This document shows, piece after piece, positions 10,750 to 21,669 of a stretch of DNA of 64,000 bases. How positions within the stretch are numbered: position 1 is the stretch's first letter; each line of letters begins with the position of its first letter. A program made the position numbers and the translations under genes. The stretch is taken from contig NW_006917097.1 of assembly GCF_000516985.1 (NCBI RefSeq), forward strand, positions 3,488,969-3,552,968, read 5' to 3'. The notes beneath the pieces were generated by a model, which saw only the letters and a program-made list of their open reading frames with translations, was not told the origin of the DNA and did no database searches. This DNA is from Pestalotiopsis fici W106-1. Taxonomy: Eukaryota > Ascomycota > Sordariomycetes > Amphisphaeriales > Sporocadaceae.

Positions 10750-12166
10750 ATGTCGATCAACAATATTGACAAGTGGAACCCAACTAGCACGGACGATATA
10801 GCACTCAAGAAAGCGCTGTTGACCCTCCAAAAATCAACCGACTCTGTCTTACTTTCTCCGTGGGATCAGAAAGAAGAAGAAATACAAGAAAAGAGATTTC
10901 TTCTCCAGAGCACAAGTTACTTTGGTAGGTTGGCACCACACTCTTAATTCTTTATAATAGAGCTGATCACTGTTGTGAGGCAGCTGTCAAGGCCTACGTT
11001 CTGACGGGCAAGGATTTCCCTGCCAACGACCAAGAGTTCATATCTCGGTTCCCTGAGAAGGCCTTCAAGCAGCTCTTGCCAATTGATGACCGCATCTACA
11101 AAGAGACCAAGGAAGTGCTAGTCCGTGTGGGTTCTTCGTGTAGGGACTTCTATGATACGAAGCTACAGAACATTGGTTGGTGTTCCTTCTCCTCATTTTC
11201 GGTTTTCCTGGCACCGGACCTGGGGATAGACTGCTGGCTTCGCTCGGTTAACTGACCTTGTATAGTGAAGGTTGGATCTTTGGCCGTCGTTTGGAGCACG
11301 ACTACCCTCGCACTGTTGAAAGATAACCAAGGGCTGAACCTATATGCCCATCTCATGGTTCTCTCGGAGGTCAGGTATAAAGACTCATCTCAGCATGATG
11401 AGGCATTCCGTGTAGCTCTGCTTGGAGCACGTAGGTCTCTGACGTTGCTGCAAAAAGAAGCGGAAGACGGCGCAAAGCGAGCCGATGACCTTTTTAAGGA
11501 TTTGCAAAAAGTCAGTGATTTATTCTAAGTATATATAGAGATAGAGAGTTCTCGTGCGAAATCAAGCTAACACCGTTATATCTATAGTTTCAAGACTACA
11601 CCGAAAACCTGCGCCCCGACACGGAGAAGCTCATCCAGAAGTACACTGCTGGTGACAAGCCATACCTTAACTACCTTAACGAGCAGTACCAGAAGTTGAG
11701 CGAACTTCAAAGACCAAGACTCGAACAATTTAAACGCATCCACGATGAGTGGAAAGCGCTCGGCGGAGAGGCTATCGGGGATGGCGTCGGCGGGCTCCAG
11801 CAGGAGGCTTTCAAATCGCTCTGGGAAGAATACGAGACACTCAAGCGGGACAATGCGGACGAAGCCATACTCATAGAATCTATAAATAACTTGGGCAACC
11901 AGTTCAAGGGCTTGAAAGAAAAGATTCACGAAGCCATCAAAGCGGTTGGAGTTCTCAGTCTCATGTTCAACCAGCAGAGCGATTCCTACAAGTTGATTGT
12001 ACAATCACTCAGCGGGATGAGCCACATGGCGAACGAGGAAGACGCGGAAACACGACGTTTATTCATCAAGTCGCAGATTGGGCCGACATGCCTGAGACTA
12101 AATGAGCTGCAAAAGGCAGCCGCAGGATTTGTCACTGCTATCCTCACCGAAAACAACTTGGGTTGA
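10750..12166 (+). CDS. Alpha-helical coiled-coil protein, possibly alpha pore-forming (XaxA/B-like)
   Basis: Four exons, 10750-10924, 10984-11175, 11266-11510 and 11588-12166, with consistent phases giving 396 residues. The first ATG (10750) gives MSINNIDKW. The protein is almost entirely predicted helix, with long amphipathic runs such as KLIQKYTAGDKPYLNYLNEQ and SINNLGNQFKGLKEKIHEA. A moderately hydrophobic piece, VKVGSLAVVWSTTTLALL, lies around residues 123-140. Length and layout resemble subunits of alpha-xenorhabdolysin-type (XaxAB/YaxAB) cytolysins, but I cannot confirm homology by eye. Divergent orientation with the MACPF gene, another pore-former family, is the main contextual support. 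It could equally be an unrelated helical protein. Confidence 0.5.
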
Positions 12167-12846
12167 GGTACACTAGGTCACCTGAACTTGTCAGCCATAT
12201 CTCTTTAGGCTGGCAAGCTACTGCGATACTGTGGTGGTGTGGTTGGGCCAGGTCCTAGGAACTGTGATCACGTGCGTGCCCTGTATATCTTGGTCGTCAC
12301 GATCGCAAAGATTGGTAGATGGCATCGGCTTTCGAAAATCCACTTCTTACGCATATATTAGCATCGTACTCAATCAGTTCCTCCAGTGGGGATGCGCTTT
12401 TAAGGGCGCCGGCAAGATAGTATCTGTGAATGGGGTTAAAAAAATGTTTCCGCGCTCGATTAGCACGAGGAGCAACGAGGTTAGGAATTATATTAAAACC
12501 TAAAAAGATGAATTACTTATCAATAATCTTAGTCGGTATTTATTATAATACGTAGTCACTAATAGCTAGTTTAGCGCCAGATTTAGCAAGTATATTAATA
12601 ATGCTACGATTATTAATAAGGGGCTTCTTTTTTATATTAATTAAGCAATATTATTGTCATGGCAGGTACTGTATGGCACCGTCCCGTCCCGTGGGCATAT
12701 AAGTCTTGATTTGCGATCGTTTTTTCAATGATTGCAAGCATTCTTGTTGCCCACCATTAATACAGTGGCAGTTCATGCCTTGACAAATAAATTCTTCATC
12801 TTGAGACATTTGTGATTCTTTAAGATCCGTACAATGGTAAGGTGTC
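12167..12846. repeat. Intergenic region with AT-rich, RIP-like relic (about 12470-12655)
   Basis: The first 300 bp are ordinary non-coding sequence. From about 12470 to 12655 the composition drops abruptly to TA-rich words (TTAATAATGCTACGATTATT and similar), as in the block after 54 kb. This suggests a short RIP-mutated transposon fragment. No coding capacity is left. Confidence 0.5.
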
Positions 12847-15159
12847 TCATATTATAATGATTTGCTGAGTGGTAATTAAAAGTGGCTCACGCTCTTCTTC
12901 TATGAACCAGAACCGGCGTTCTTTCACCTTTGAACTTGCAGCTGCTCGCGCTGATTCTGGATCCTCACCGAAAATAAGCCCCGTTTGTGCCATTAAAGAA
13001 TCTGCTTCAGAATTCATATAATCATGGATCCGAAGAATTGGCAAGCAGCGGCGAAACTCAGCCATGTCTGCATCCTCCTCTTCTTCCTCCTCTTCTTCCT
13101 CCTCTTCTTCCTCCTCTTCTTCCTCCTCTTCTTCCTCCTCTTCTTCCTCCTCTTCTTCCTCCTCTTCTTCACCATTCTCCCACATAACTTGCTTCCCAGT
13201 TCTCCATTCTACCATGTATTCTTTCAATCTTGTCTTGCATTCTTCCAATTCGCCATTCCAATCTTTCCCTTCTACTGGTCCTTGTACAATTTCTTCGTAT
13301 CTGACGACTCCCAACGTTGCAAGCAACATTTGGAACTCATTTGTTATGGTCATAACGGATCTTGTGGGACGTGAGTCTTTGGCCATCCTCCATTCGTCTT
13401 GTGGCCGGCTGCCGGGATAGTGACGAGAATCAAAACCCATGTCAGGGTGCATTCCCTCGCCATACATGGCTCCATGAAGATAACAAGTGCCTACAAACTC
13501 AAACTTATCACCATTGGGTCGCAGAACAACAGGAGCAAAGTATCCAAGCAATAAGAAAATGCCATCGTTTTCTGAAATATTCTTCGGGCCAAGTCCAATA
13601 TACCCAGAATCTGTGTGGAAGAACGAGTTTTCTGCAATGTTGTCTTTGTACCTCCCACGACCAAAGCTCAGTAGATAATGCTCCTCCACCTGTTTCAAGT
13701 CCAGTAGAGGTGATGTGCGAGCGGTAGGGAGGCAAAAAAAAGTTGAAAGACCTCTGCGATAGGGATGTTGTTTCGTAATGACGTCATGCTCGTCTAATGG
13801 GGATATGCAATTAAAGTCGTCGAGTATCAGGGTTTGGCGGAGAGCCGCGGCAATTGGTTGGCGCGTATGCTTATACGTTTTCGGTAGCCCAAATTCTTCG
13901 ATGTTCTGTAGATCATGGTAGTCCCCATACTGCCTAACCGTACCCAAAGGGATTGCACAGACTGGAAGCTCTCGTGCACCCAAAGACAGCTTGCAATAGT
14001 TTGCAACTCGTCTAGTCGCATCATATATCGACTTGTTCGGCACATCTGTAGCAAATCGTCCACCTTCACACGCTCTCCAATCAGGCACCCAACTAGGACA
14101 ATTACTGTTGTTCCTTTCGTGTTTTGGGCACTCAACATCGCCTAATATATGTAAGTCGCCATGCTCACGAATTATGAAGGCGGCTACTCTTGTGAGAGCA
14201 TCTGCGAGTTGTGAATTGTAGTTGGGAGCTATTACTTCTGATACCGATGGCTCGAACAAGCCGAGTAAGGAGTAAATGATATCGTGAGGCACGGAGAGTT
14301 TGAAGTGTCGACGACCGCGTAGCAAGCGAGACAGTTCCCAACCTGGAAGTACGCGATCTGTGGAGTTGTCGAAGGTGATTCTGAGCCTCTGTAATGAGTA
14401 CAACGTGGGCGGCGTCTTTGGCAAACTATCTCTCTTGAACGGCAACCAAGTGCTTTGAAACCATTCTATAGGCCCTGAGAGACCGCCGCAACGTATAAGG
14501 ACTCGTTGGGGCAGTACAGCTTCTTGTAGCACCCATCCCCGTTCAAACCACTCGCGATAAAGAATAGAAAACGTGGCTTCTATTTCATCAAAAGTGAGGC
14601 CAAAGTGTGACGGCTCATAGCTCTCACGGGCCATAACAGATGCCAGAGGGTCCGGGTTCTCCCCATTCTCGAGTCTTTTCTGGTACACGTATTCGGCGGA
14701 TTTGAAAGCAATATGGGTGTATTCATCTTCGGTCCCTAGCCAAACAATAGTTTGTCTTGAGCACTGGTAAATTTCGCCCATGAGAGGAATTTGGCTAGAT
14801 CGCTCCTGGTCATCTTCCTGATTAATACAAAGGCGATCAATCCAAATAGTGATTGACACAGAGTTATCCGATGTCGGCTTGTTGCGAATATGCCGCAATG
14901 CATCAGATAAGTTTGGGCCTATGCTGAAGCCGGTCCCTTCATCTTGTGGTGATCCTGTACAGTGTATGGCATGTGGTGGTGTTTGTGGACCCCACACGTA
15001 CGACAGTGCCTCGTATGCCGGTTTCTCATCAAGCTTTGCAGTAAAGATCCTGCACTGCAAGGGACTGTCGAACTTGTCGGGAAAGAGCTCTAGAAGGCGA
15101 ATTTCTCTGTCGCCCAGAGGCTGATAGACATATGCGTTGTGTATCGCAAAATCAGACAT
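12847..15159 (-). CDS. HET-domain (heterokaryon incompatibility) protein with poly-Glu tract
   Basis: Intronless, 770 residues from ATG 15159 (an upstream in-frame codon at 15165 is TTG, not a start). The three HET blocks are clear: YEALSYVWG at about residues 49-57, IWIDRLCINQED at 105-116, and RGWVLQEAVLP at 207-217. HET domains belong to cytosolic proteins that trigger cell death after non-self fusion. The C-terminal half is unlike other domains I know, except for a run of 32 consecutive Glu at about residues 664-695. That run is encoded by a pure 12-bp tandem repeat. The HET family is highly polymorphic, and the unstable tract may vary between strains. The protein ends with QQIIII after a short basic stretch. 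Confidence 0.95.
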   Translation of the reverse strand: MSDFAIHNAYVYQPLGDREIRLLELFPDKFDSPLQCRIFTAKLDEKPAYEALSYVWGPQTPPHAIHCTGSPQDEGTGFSIGPNLSDALRHIRNKPTSDNSVSITIWIDRLCINQEDDQERSSQIPLMGEIYQCSRQTIVWLGTEDEYTHIAFKSAEYVYQKRLENGENPDPLASVMARESYEPSHFGLTFDEIEATFSILYREWFERGWVLQEAVLPQRVLIRCGGLSGPIEWFQSTWLPFKRDSLPKTPPTLYSLQRLRITFDNSTDRVLPGWELSRLLRGRRHFKLSVPHDIIYSLLGLFEPSVSEVIAPNYNSQLADALTRVAAFIIREHGDLHILGDVECPKHERNNSNCPSWVPDWRACEGGRFATDVPNKSIYDATRRVANYCKLSLGARELPVCAIPLGTVRQYGDYHDLQNIEEFGLPKTYKHTRQPIAAALRQTLILDDFNCISPLDEHDVITKQHPYRRGLSTFFCLPTARTSPLLDLKQVEEHYLLSFGRGRYKDNIAENSFFHTDSGYIGLGPKNISENDGIFLLLGYFAPVVLRPNGDKFEFVGTCYLHGAMYGEGMHPDMGFDSRHYPGSRPQDEWRMAKDSRPTRSVMTITNEFQMLLATLGVVRYEEIVQGPVEGKDWNGELEECKTRLKEYMVEWRTGKQVMWENGEEEEEEEEEEEEEEEEEEEEEEEEEEEEEEEEDADMAEFRRCLPILRIHDYMNSEADSLMAQTGLIFGEDPESARAAASSKVKERRFWFIEEEREPLLITTQQIIII
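13075..13170. repeat. 12-bp tandem repeat x8 encoding poly-Glu
   Basis: Eight perfect copies of a CTCTTCTTCCTC-type 12-mer on the plus strand read on the minus strand as 32 alternating GAA/GAG pairs inside the HET gene. The perfect copies point to recent slippage. Plus-strand poly-Ser/Leu frames here are shadows. Confidence 0.9.
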
Positions 15160-17334
15160 GACCAATTGTATGTGAATAAGAGTTGCTGGGGGGTGACTGA
15201 GTTTGAGGGAATTAATAGCCCTGCTAGTACTGTAAGAATGATCATGAAGTAATAATGTGTTGCCAGTCAGACACCAGGCTAAGAGTGAAGATTGATAGTG
15301 AAAGATAATCGTTTTATAGCTTGCCGAACTGCGCAGGGAACTCTATGGATGTAGCTCCAACCCATGTGCTTCTGGCTTGGTGAACTACGATGCTCCATCG
15401 CCATTTCTGAGTATGCAGAGTGGCATCATCTTCCATTGAAACAACGCAACGTCATGCCCAAGTCAGGGTTGTCTATATCGATCCAGCATTATGATTGGAG
15501 TATTGCAAATGGCATGGTGGGGCATGTGCTCTGCACGTCAGCGGAAGCTGAAATAAGGTTCAATACTTGGGTTTTTACAGTTAGGAACTGGAAGTACTAC
15601 TAGGGCATACCTATAAGCAGCAATCTACATTTCACCGCAACGACAAGGGTAATGCCCCCACAAACCGCGCGATGTCATGAAAGTCAAAGCAGGCTGTCGT
15701 CGCCCCATGCTTTGCCACTTTGTGTCCTGCCCCCCCCGGATCTTTAGATAAGCTTCAAGTACGTTCCAATATAAAGTTGACTGATGTGCGGCACGGTCGG
15801 GGGTCAATGTGCCAGTGTAATTTGTGAAGATGGATGCCTTATTGAAGTCCTCCCGTAGGGAGGGCTATTCGTGGGCACCATGGCCACTAGCTGGGAGGGG
15901 CACGACCTATTGGTTGTTTGTATGCAAGCAATGTACCTGGTGCAAGGATTACTCGGCTATGGGTGTAAGTAGCCCTGGCGCCTAGTGTGAAACGTAAGGT
16001 AAGTTTAACACCGAAGTTGTTGGAATGTAGGCATTCGCGGTCTCGTACGAGGCCGGTATCTAGGTAGTTAGAACAGGCTGGTATACTGCTAATCAGCCAC
16101 CACAGCCACAATATGGCTGATAGCTGCTCGCATCCGAACGTCGAAGGGCGTTATCTACAGTCTTCGTACGATGGGAAGTGTTCCCCCTTATACATCATGT
16201 TAAACATAAATCTATTGGCCGTCACCTGTTATACGAAGTGAAATCCATTCGGATGGTGAAGCCATTCTATATAACTCATTATACACAGACACACTCAACA
16301 CAACTTAGCTACGTGAGTGGCTGGCGGTAACCACCTCGGCCTTTACGTCTAAGGCTAAAAACTGATGATCATTTACGGTATTAATTTCGAGGTCCAAATC
16401 TCAGCTTTCTACTTTACCTACTCATACCTACTTTATATTATATCGTACCTGACTTCCTATTGATCCGAACCTTGTGACATGAAAAGTCTGTATTCGAAGT
16501 ACATAATCCGGCCAGCCACATTCGGCACTTACCCCAAATACTGTTCGAGCGGATATAGCATGAATGGTTTCCGCAGGGACAATTTGCTTAACGAAAAGGG
16601 ACAAGCACTGTTTGCCAGTGTGCTTTTTTGTCCTGGGATATTCGACGCTGAAAAATTGCTGACCGTATAGTATCAAATGGGTCTGGCGGTTGGTTGCTAT
16701 CATGACCAGTAGCTGCAAGGTTCTCTTTCGGAACTGCACCTCAAGGACGCTTCCAACATTGACTGAAGATTCTTTCCTCCTGTCACATTTTGCTCGAATC
16801 GAGCAGAACAAATTTAGCTACGACATAAGACCAACCACGCACGCTAAAAGCTCTGTGAAGGAACATGAAATCGGTTGGACACTTGCGGGTGTACAGCTAC
16901 GATTACGATACAGGATGCACTCTGGAACTTCAACATAGGACGGCGTCGGTAGCGTTTCGGATTCGAGTATCATGAAAGTAGCCGATGCATAACTGGCAGA
17001 CAAATACGAAGTCGTCATTAAAACACGTAAGTCATGCATCAGACCAGGCGATGCGTTAACAGATTGGTACTTGCTTGTTGCCGACGCCTGGAAAGGTCTC
17101 TTCCCTGTGAAATCTCTCGCTAACAGATGAGCTAGGGACATATCCAGGACTACCGCCACGGAACAGGATATTGAACGAGGTATGGATACACAGGCAGAAA
17201 GGTATATAGTGGACAAAAGCATCAACATGTATGCGACCATGGCTGTCTGGGGACGTTCTGCCCCTTTGGACCACATCTGGCTGTCTTTAAGTCCCCTGCT
17301 GCGGAAAAGGCAATACGCGTCCGTTATCTAGGGC

Positions 17335-17369
17335 GGGCCTGGCCAATATGCAGATTGGCCTCCAGGCCC
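17335..17369. promoter_or_regulatory. Inverted repeat carrying two CCAAT boxes
   Basis: GGGCCTGGCCAAT (17335-17347) and ATTGGCC-TCC-AGGCCC (17354-17369) form a stem with a 3-nt bulge and a 6-nt spacer. Each arm bears a CCAAT pentamer, the site of the fungal HAP/CBC complex. A TATA-like GTATAAAT lies about 80 bp downstream. The arrangement is promoter-like for a plus-strand transcript, consistent with the weak ORF at 17817. Confidence 0.35.
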
Positions 17370-17816
17370 AGAATTATCATTTGGGCCCCCGCGGCTGCGA
17401 CTATACTAGAATCCTGCACACGCGCAACGCTGGGGCACTGCCTATCTCTGTATAAATTCTTCATACAGCTTGATTTGACAAGTTTTGGGATCGCGCTTGA
17501 GCATTAAAACGTACACACGCACCTCGATACTGGACTTCGTGGTATCGCTTTCGGCACAAGATCGAGCCTAATCTCTACTCCCGGACTTGTTTTGGTCACT
17601 AGGTATCTTCCACCTTTGCCGTGTACATTGTGCACCCTGTGACTCACTCAAACCCTGTAGTTACTTCGCAATATGTCTTGGGTTCCTTTTATCGGCCTCG
17701 TGGGCAAAACGCTTTTTTCTTTTTTTCTTTCTTGTTCAAGATTTTCAGAATAATGCCGGTAACGCTGAACGATGCTGCAAATACATATGAAAATCACCTG
17801 AACTTAAAACCCAGTA

Positions 17817-18050
17817 ATGCACTTTGTTCCTCACGACACCTTTCAACCACTATTAACGAGCGCCTTGGCGCTCGTCTGCTGCTTATCGCAAATCGCCCGC
17901 CCAGTTGCATATAGCTGTGCATGTCAGGCTTGCTGGAGCAACTTCTTCAAGTGCTTAGCGATCTTTTCGCGCCTGCGGGTCATTGAAGACTGCAAGACTG
18001 TGGGATTGAAAACGCGGCACACTATTAAGCACATGCGCAGTTTGATATAA
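17817..18050 (+). CDS. Candidate small secreted cysteine-containing protein
   Basis: 77 codons from ATG 17817. Residues 12-31 form a hydrophobic stretch (PLLTSALALVCCLSQIARPV) that looks like a signal peptide, followed by a Cys-rich start (YSCACQACW) and further Cys. A promoter-like dyad and TATA lie upstream. No family is recognised. The ORF is short enough to occur by chance, so this is tentative. Confidence 0.2.
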   Translation: MHFVPHDTFQPLLTSALALVCCLSQIARPVAYSCACQACWSNFFKCLAIFSRLRVIEDCKTVGLKTRHTIKHMRSLI

Positions 18051-19283
18051 AGCACGCATTTTATTGACGGATGAAAGAAAGCAACGAATGCTATATCACT
18101 TAATGATAATACTTCGGAGCTACGGGCTTCGCTTTTAACCATCCTTAACGTCTGGGAGCTGATCTAGTCTCGACTTTGCACAAATTCAACCGATTCAAGC
18201 GCCGTGAGGGTGGACTATCTTGATTCCACATACCATCTCTATTCAAGGAAGCGTGGCGAGAATTCATGCGAATCAAATGATGCGATTGTGGGAGGTTCGA
18301 CCGGTATTATTCGAAATGGCGGTGATCGGGTGGGAAAAGGGGGAAGGATGAAAACGGCGACAACTGGTGGGACGAGTCAGATCTGAGGTCACCTAGGAGC
18401 AGTTCTTGACGTCCGCTGAGGGTACGACAACAAAAACCCTGGATCGGAATACGTATCCAAGGAACCGACTGATTCTGCCTTGCATTGCAGCAGTTCGAGC
18501 TGTCGTTTCGATCTATTTTAGGCCTGGCGACGACCAAGCCACATTTCCCACGGCCAATACGTAGGAGTTACGAGCAGTACCACGACTTGAACACCTATCT
18601 TGCAGACAGGTGTCAATATCTCTGGGCGTATGAGAAGTACGAAACTCGTAATGCATGATTCTTCGACCGAGGGTAGTATGCCCTGTCCCCTTACATGATG
18701 CACCAACGCAGAGAACGAGGAGGATAAGATTATGTACTGCGCCTAAAATTGCCACTCGGGGCTATCATGAGGTCCATACGAGTTAGAAAGCCGATAGTTT
18801 TGCTATAATTATTGGCGCTTAAGGTAGCCATGCTACGCAAGTCTCTGTTCACGCAATGCAATCCGATCCTCAGGGGCGGATATTTGGGATGCTGTTCCAT
18901 GACTAAAGCCTGACTGCATGAAGACAAGAGAGTGACGACTGGTCACTTATCCTGGAGATTTCCATGGTGGTCCTGGTACCAAGGGTTCATACATCAAGGC
19001 CCTTTGGCCCAAGGAAGGGCGGGTATGCCGTCGCTTTGTATCTGGCTAGGACCTAGCCGAATAGAGAGAAGTGAAAGTGCCAGTCGTACAATCCAAGGGG
19101 GGTGGCATCGTCCCGAAGGAACGCATGGGTGGCCCGACTCTCAACGTCTTCAGCAGTAAAAGAAAGGCCACCCTCCTGCACTTGAATGGCATTCAGCACT
19201 GATTCCCATGATTAGCATACAGAATTACCATCGGAAAGGCAATCTCACGATTTATGTCACGCTTTCCCTCCTCGCTGAATATT

Positions 19284-20736
19284 TCATTGGCACTCAACGG
19301 GATCGACTGCGCGTCGTGTAAGCGATTGCATGATGAGAACAGGACGCATCCAATGTACCTTGGAGTCCGGAGTGATCATGGTTGCGATTGACACGATACC
19401 TGTCTCTCCTGCTGCTTTTGCCAGCCTTTCAATGACAGCGTCAACGTCGGCGGCCGGTTCGCCCGGAGAGAGGGACTGCCCGACAATGCCCAATAATTTC
19501 AACTTGTCGCGGAGAAGGCCGAGGCGCTTGTGGACGGGCAACTCTCCTCTGTTGTCTTTCAGGTTGATCAGCCGAGGTAGCCAGTGCTCAAGCCAGGAAT
19601 CGGAGAGAAGCACTTCCCGGACTTGTTGGTAAAACACCCGAGGCTTTTCCATAAAATCGTCCCAATTATCTTCACTGAAGCAATAGTAGGCCGCAAAGTA
19701 GCAGCGCTGAATAGCATCAGTGTACTGCTTGCGCAGGTTAGTAGCATTCTGTGCCGCTGGGAAGCCGCTCCCGTATTCGTTCTTCCACTTGTCCAACTCC
19801 GAGTCGGGGCAACGGAGCATGTCGTAGTAGACGCTGATTTTATCTCTGATGGAGTTAACAAACTCACGTTCGAGCCAGTCGACAGATTTGAGCCAGTGAA
19901 CCAGGTGATGCCATGATGCCATCTGGAACATGGCAAAGTTGTCGTCATAGATGTTTTGGAGAGCGAGGTAGCGGCAGTAAGTGGTCGTCTTTTTCAGCAT
20001 CTGGGGCAGGTGGTCTCCGCTGTAATACTTCTCTACGAAGACGGATCCGATTTCGCCAGAATCCATGTTGAATAGATCCTTAGCCCGCTGGGGTGTAGCA
20101 TTTTGGAGCATCTAGCAAGGTCAGTGAGAATGCGAAACTTGGGAAACAAGCAAAAACCTCTTTGAAGATAACGGCGGCCCATGTTTGGACGCCGTCCTCT
20201 GCTTCCTTTCTTCCACCCAAATCTAGAAGCGGTGACATATCCAAGAAAGATTGAACCATGCTATCAATTGGTTTCAGGCCCTTTTGGATTACAGACAGAG
20301 GACTGCTACGGAACGCAACGAATCGCCCATTCCAAGGAAGAGTGCCAGTGTCTCGCTCGAGAGTCCCGGAAAACGACGCTTCATCTTTCTGCGTCAGTCT
20401 GGACACGGTGATCGTGAATCCAATAGCTGGGGTCTCTGATGGCCGTTTTCTCTTCAGCGTGAGTTCTGCTGTTGGATTGCCAGATGGCGGGAAACTGAGC
20501 TCAATGCTTGAAGTGATATCGAAGATTGCACCATCAAGTGCGCGGTAGAGGACCTGAGACGTGGTCAGCCATTGGCTGCAAGACATGTTGAGAATGAATG
20601 TTTGTCTGACTTGAAGATCACTGATCTTTCCATTTTCAAAGCGAAGGCCGACCTCGACTGCGCCAAAGATCTTTGGATGCTGAGTGTCGGCTGCTGTGGA
20701 AGTGCCAAATACGGTTCGGACTAGGTTGTTGGACAT
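19284..20736 (-). CDS. Unrecognised protein, short member of a divergent paralogue pair
   Basis: Two exons, 20158-20736 and 19284-20111, joined by a 46-bp intron with a CTGAC branch and CTAG acceptor (the donor GTTTTT is weak). They give 468 residues. Residues 1-150 look beta-rich and end in ASFSGTLERDTGTLPWNGRF. The rest is helical, with LRKQYTDAIQRCYFA and QVREVLLSDSWLEHW. The divergent neighbour at 21670-24702 carries matching stretches in the same order (ASFVGTL..GTVRWEGSF, LRGQYLDVTSRCYNA, LLEAYLLSD). The two are therefore homologous, but this one lacks the membrane-spanning C-terminal part. No function can be assigned. An additional splice near the 3' end (GGTACA at about 19363) is possible. 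Confidence 0.65.
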
Positions 20737-21669
20737 CTTCGGATCGCCGCAGGGTTTTTCCCGTTTTTCCCCTACCAGAAGCTATTGGGACCAGTTTACT
20801 TTTTTGGTAGGACTTGGTGCTTCCTATAAGTTACCTGTTCTAGAACACGGCGAAGGAAACCACCTTCCACGCCGATGTCGCTCATGTCAACCCCTGGATC
20901 AGAAGACACAGCTTACCTTCAATATTGATAGCAGCGTTCTGACGCAACTTGCCCACAAACGGAAAGCAACAACTGGCTATCTTTCAGTCAAGACCAAACC
21001 CAGACACACTATGTGATAGAAGAAGCAAGTTACGACCGCGCGTCTTCCCCATCGCTTCCGTATGGCATGGTGTTCTCAAGGGAGCCGGCGATTTTTTAGA
21101 TTCTGGACGGTGGACCTAGTTTTTCAGCTGGTAACGGGAGAGCTGGGGGCACCCAACCCATTTAGCGCTGGTGGCGCACGGCTCAGCCCGTGACGGGCGT
21201 ATCCGGGGATTCTCTGGGGATCTGGACCCCAGTCAGACCAGTTACCAGCTGAGAGCTAGTGATGCCTTGCATTCCAGCTTCACATGTCAGCCATAAGACG
21301 ATCCAGTTCGCTCGGACTAATCGAGCGGATTTGACCATGTTGAGGATGGCGAGCGCTGTCGTGGAGGAATCTAGAGCGTGCATTCAGCTCAACGCGAGCC
21401 AACAGTGCATTCCAGCCCTCTTCTGGCCCAGGGCCACGCGGCAGCCCCGCATTAGTCCGTAACTACATCGGAATATTGTACGTTTGGGCTTCAGCTATTG
21501 TAAGAAACGCGGGACGGGAATCGTGCTCGAGCAGTTGGCCACCTGCGATGGACCATGCTTGAGAGAGTGTGAGCGATGGCGATGACGAGGTATTTAAGTT
21601 ATACCGGGTCATCGGCCCAAAGACTTCAGTCGTTTTGTTGCAAAGTTGGCATACGACTCGGAAATCATC
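20737..21669. promoter_or_regulatory. Bidirectional promoter region between the paralogues
   Basis: 933 bp between the two divergent start codons with no ORF of interest. A TATTTAAG box lies at 21591-21598, about 70 bp before the plus-strand ATG. Shared control of the two related genes is plausible. Confidence 0.5.

Larger units (their letters stand above)
15160..19283. other. Long gene-poor stretch
   Basis: About 4.1 kb between the HET gene and the next clear gene. Many frames of 60-150 codons exist on both strands, but none shows a family pattern or plausible exon chain. The exception is a weak 77-codon secreted-type ORF at 17817-18050. The region holds a palindrome at 16042-16051 and a CCAAT-bearing inverted repeat at 17335-17369 followed by GTATAAATTC near 17451. 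It may contain unrecognised lineage-specific genes. Confidence 0.4.

Noticed and set aside
13075..13170. CRISPR-like regular repeat
   Set aside because: Contiguous 12-mer without spacers inside a eukaryotic coding sequence; a microsatellite.
13064..13420. Plus-strand poly-Ser and poly-Leu frames
   Set aside because: They are the other frames of the GAA/GAG repeat inside the HET gene, which has clear conserved domains on the minus strand.
16818..17276. 152-codon minus-strand frame
   Set aside because: No recognisable pattern and overlapping frames of similar length on both strands; cannot be supported as a gene.
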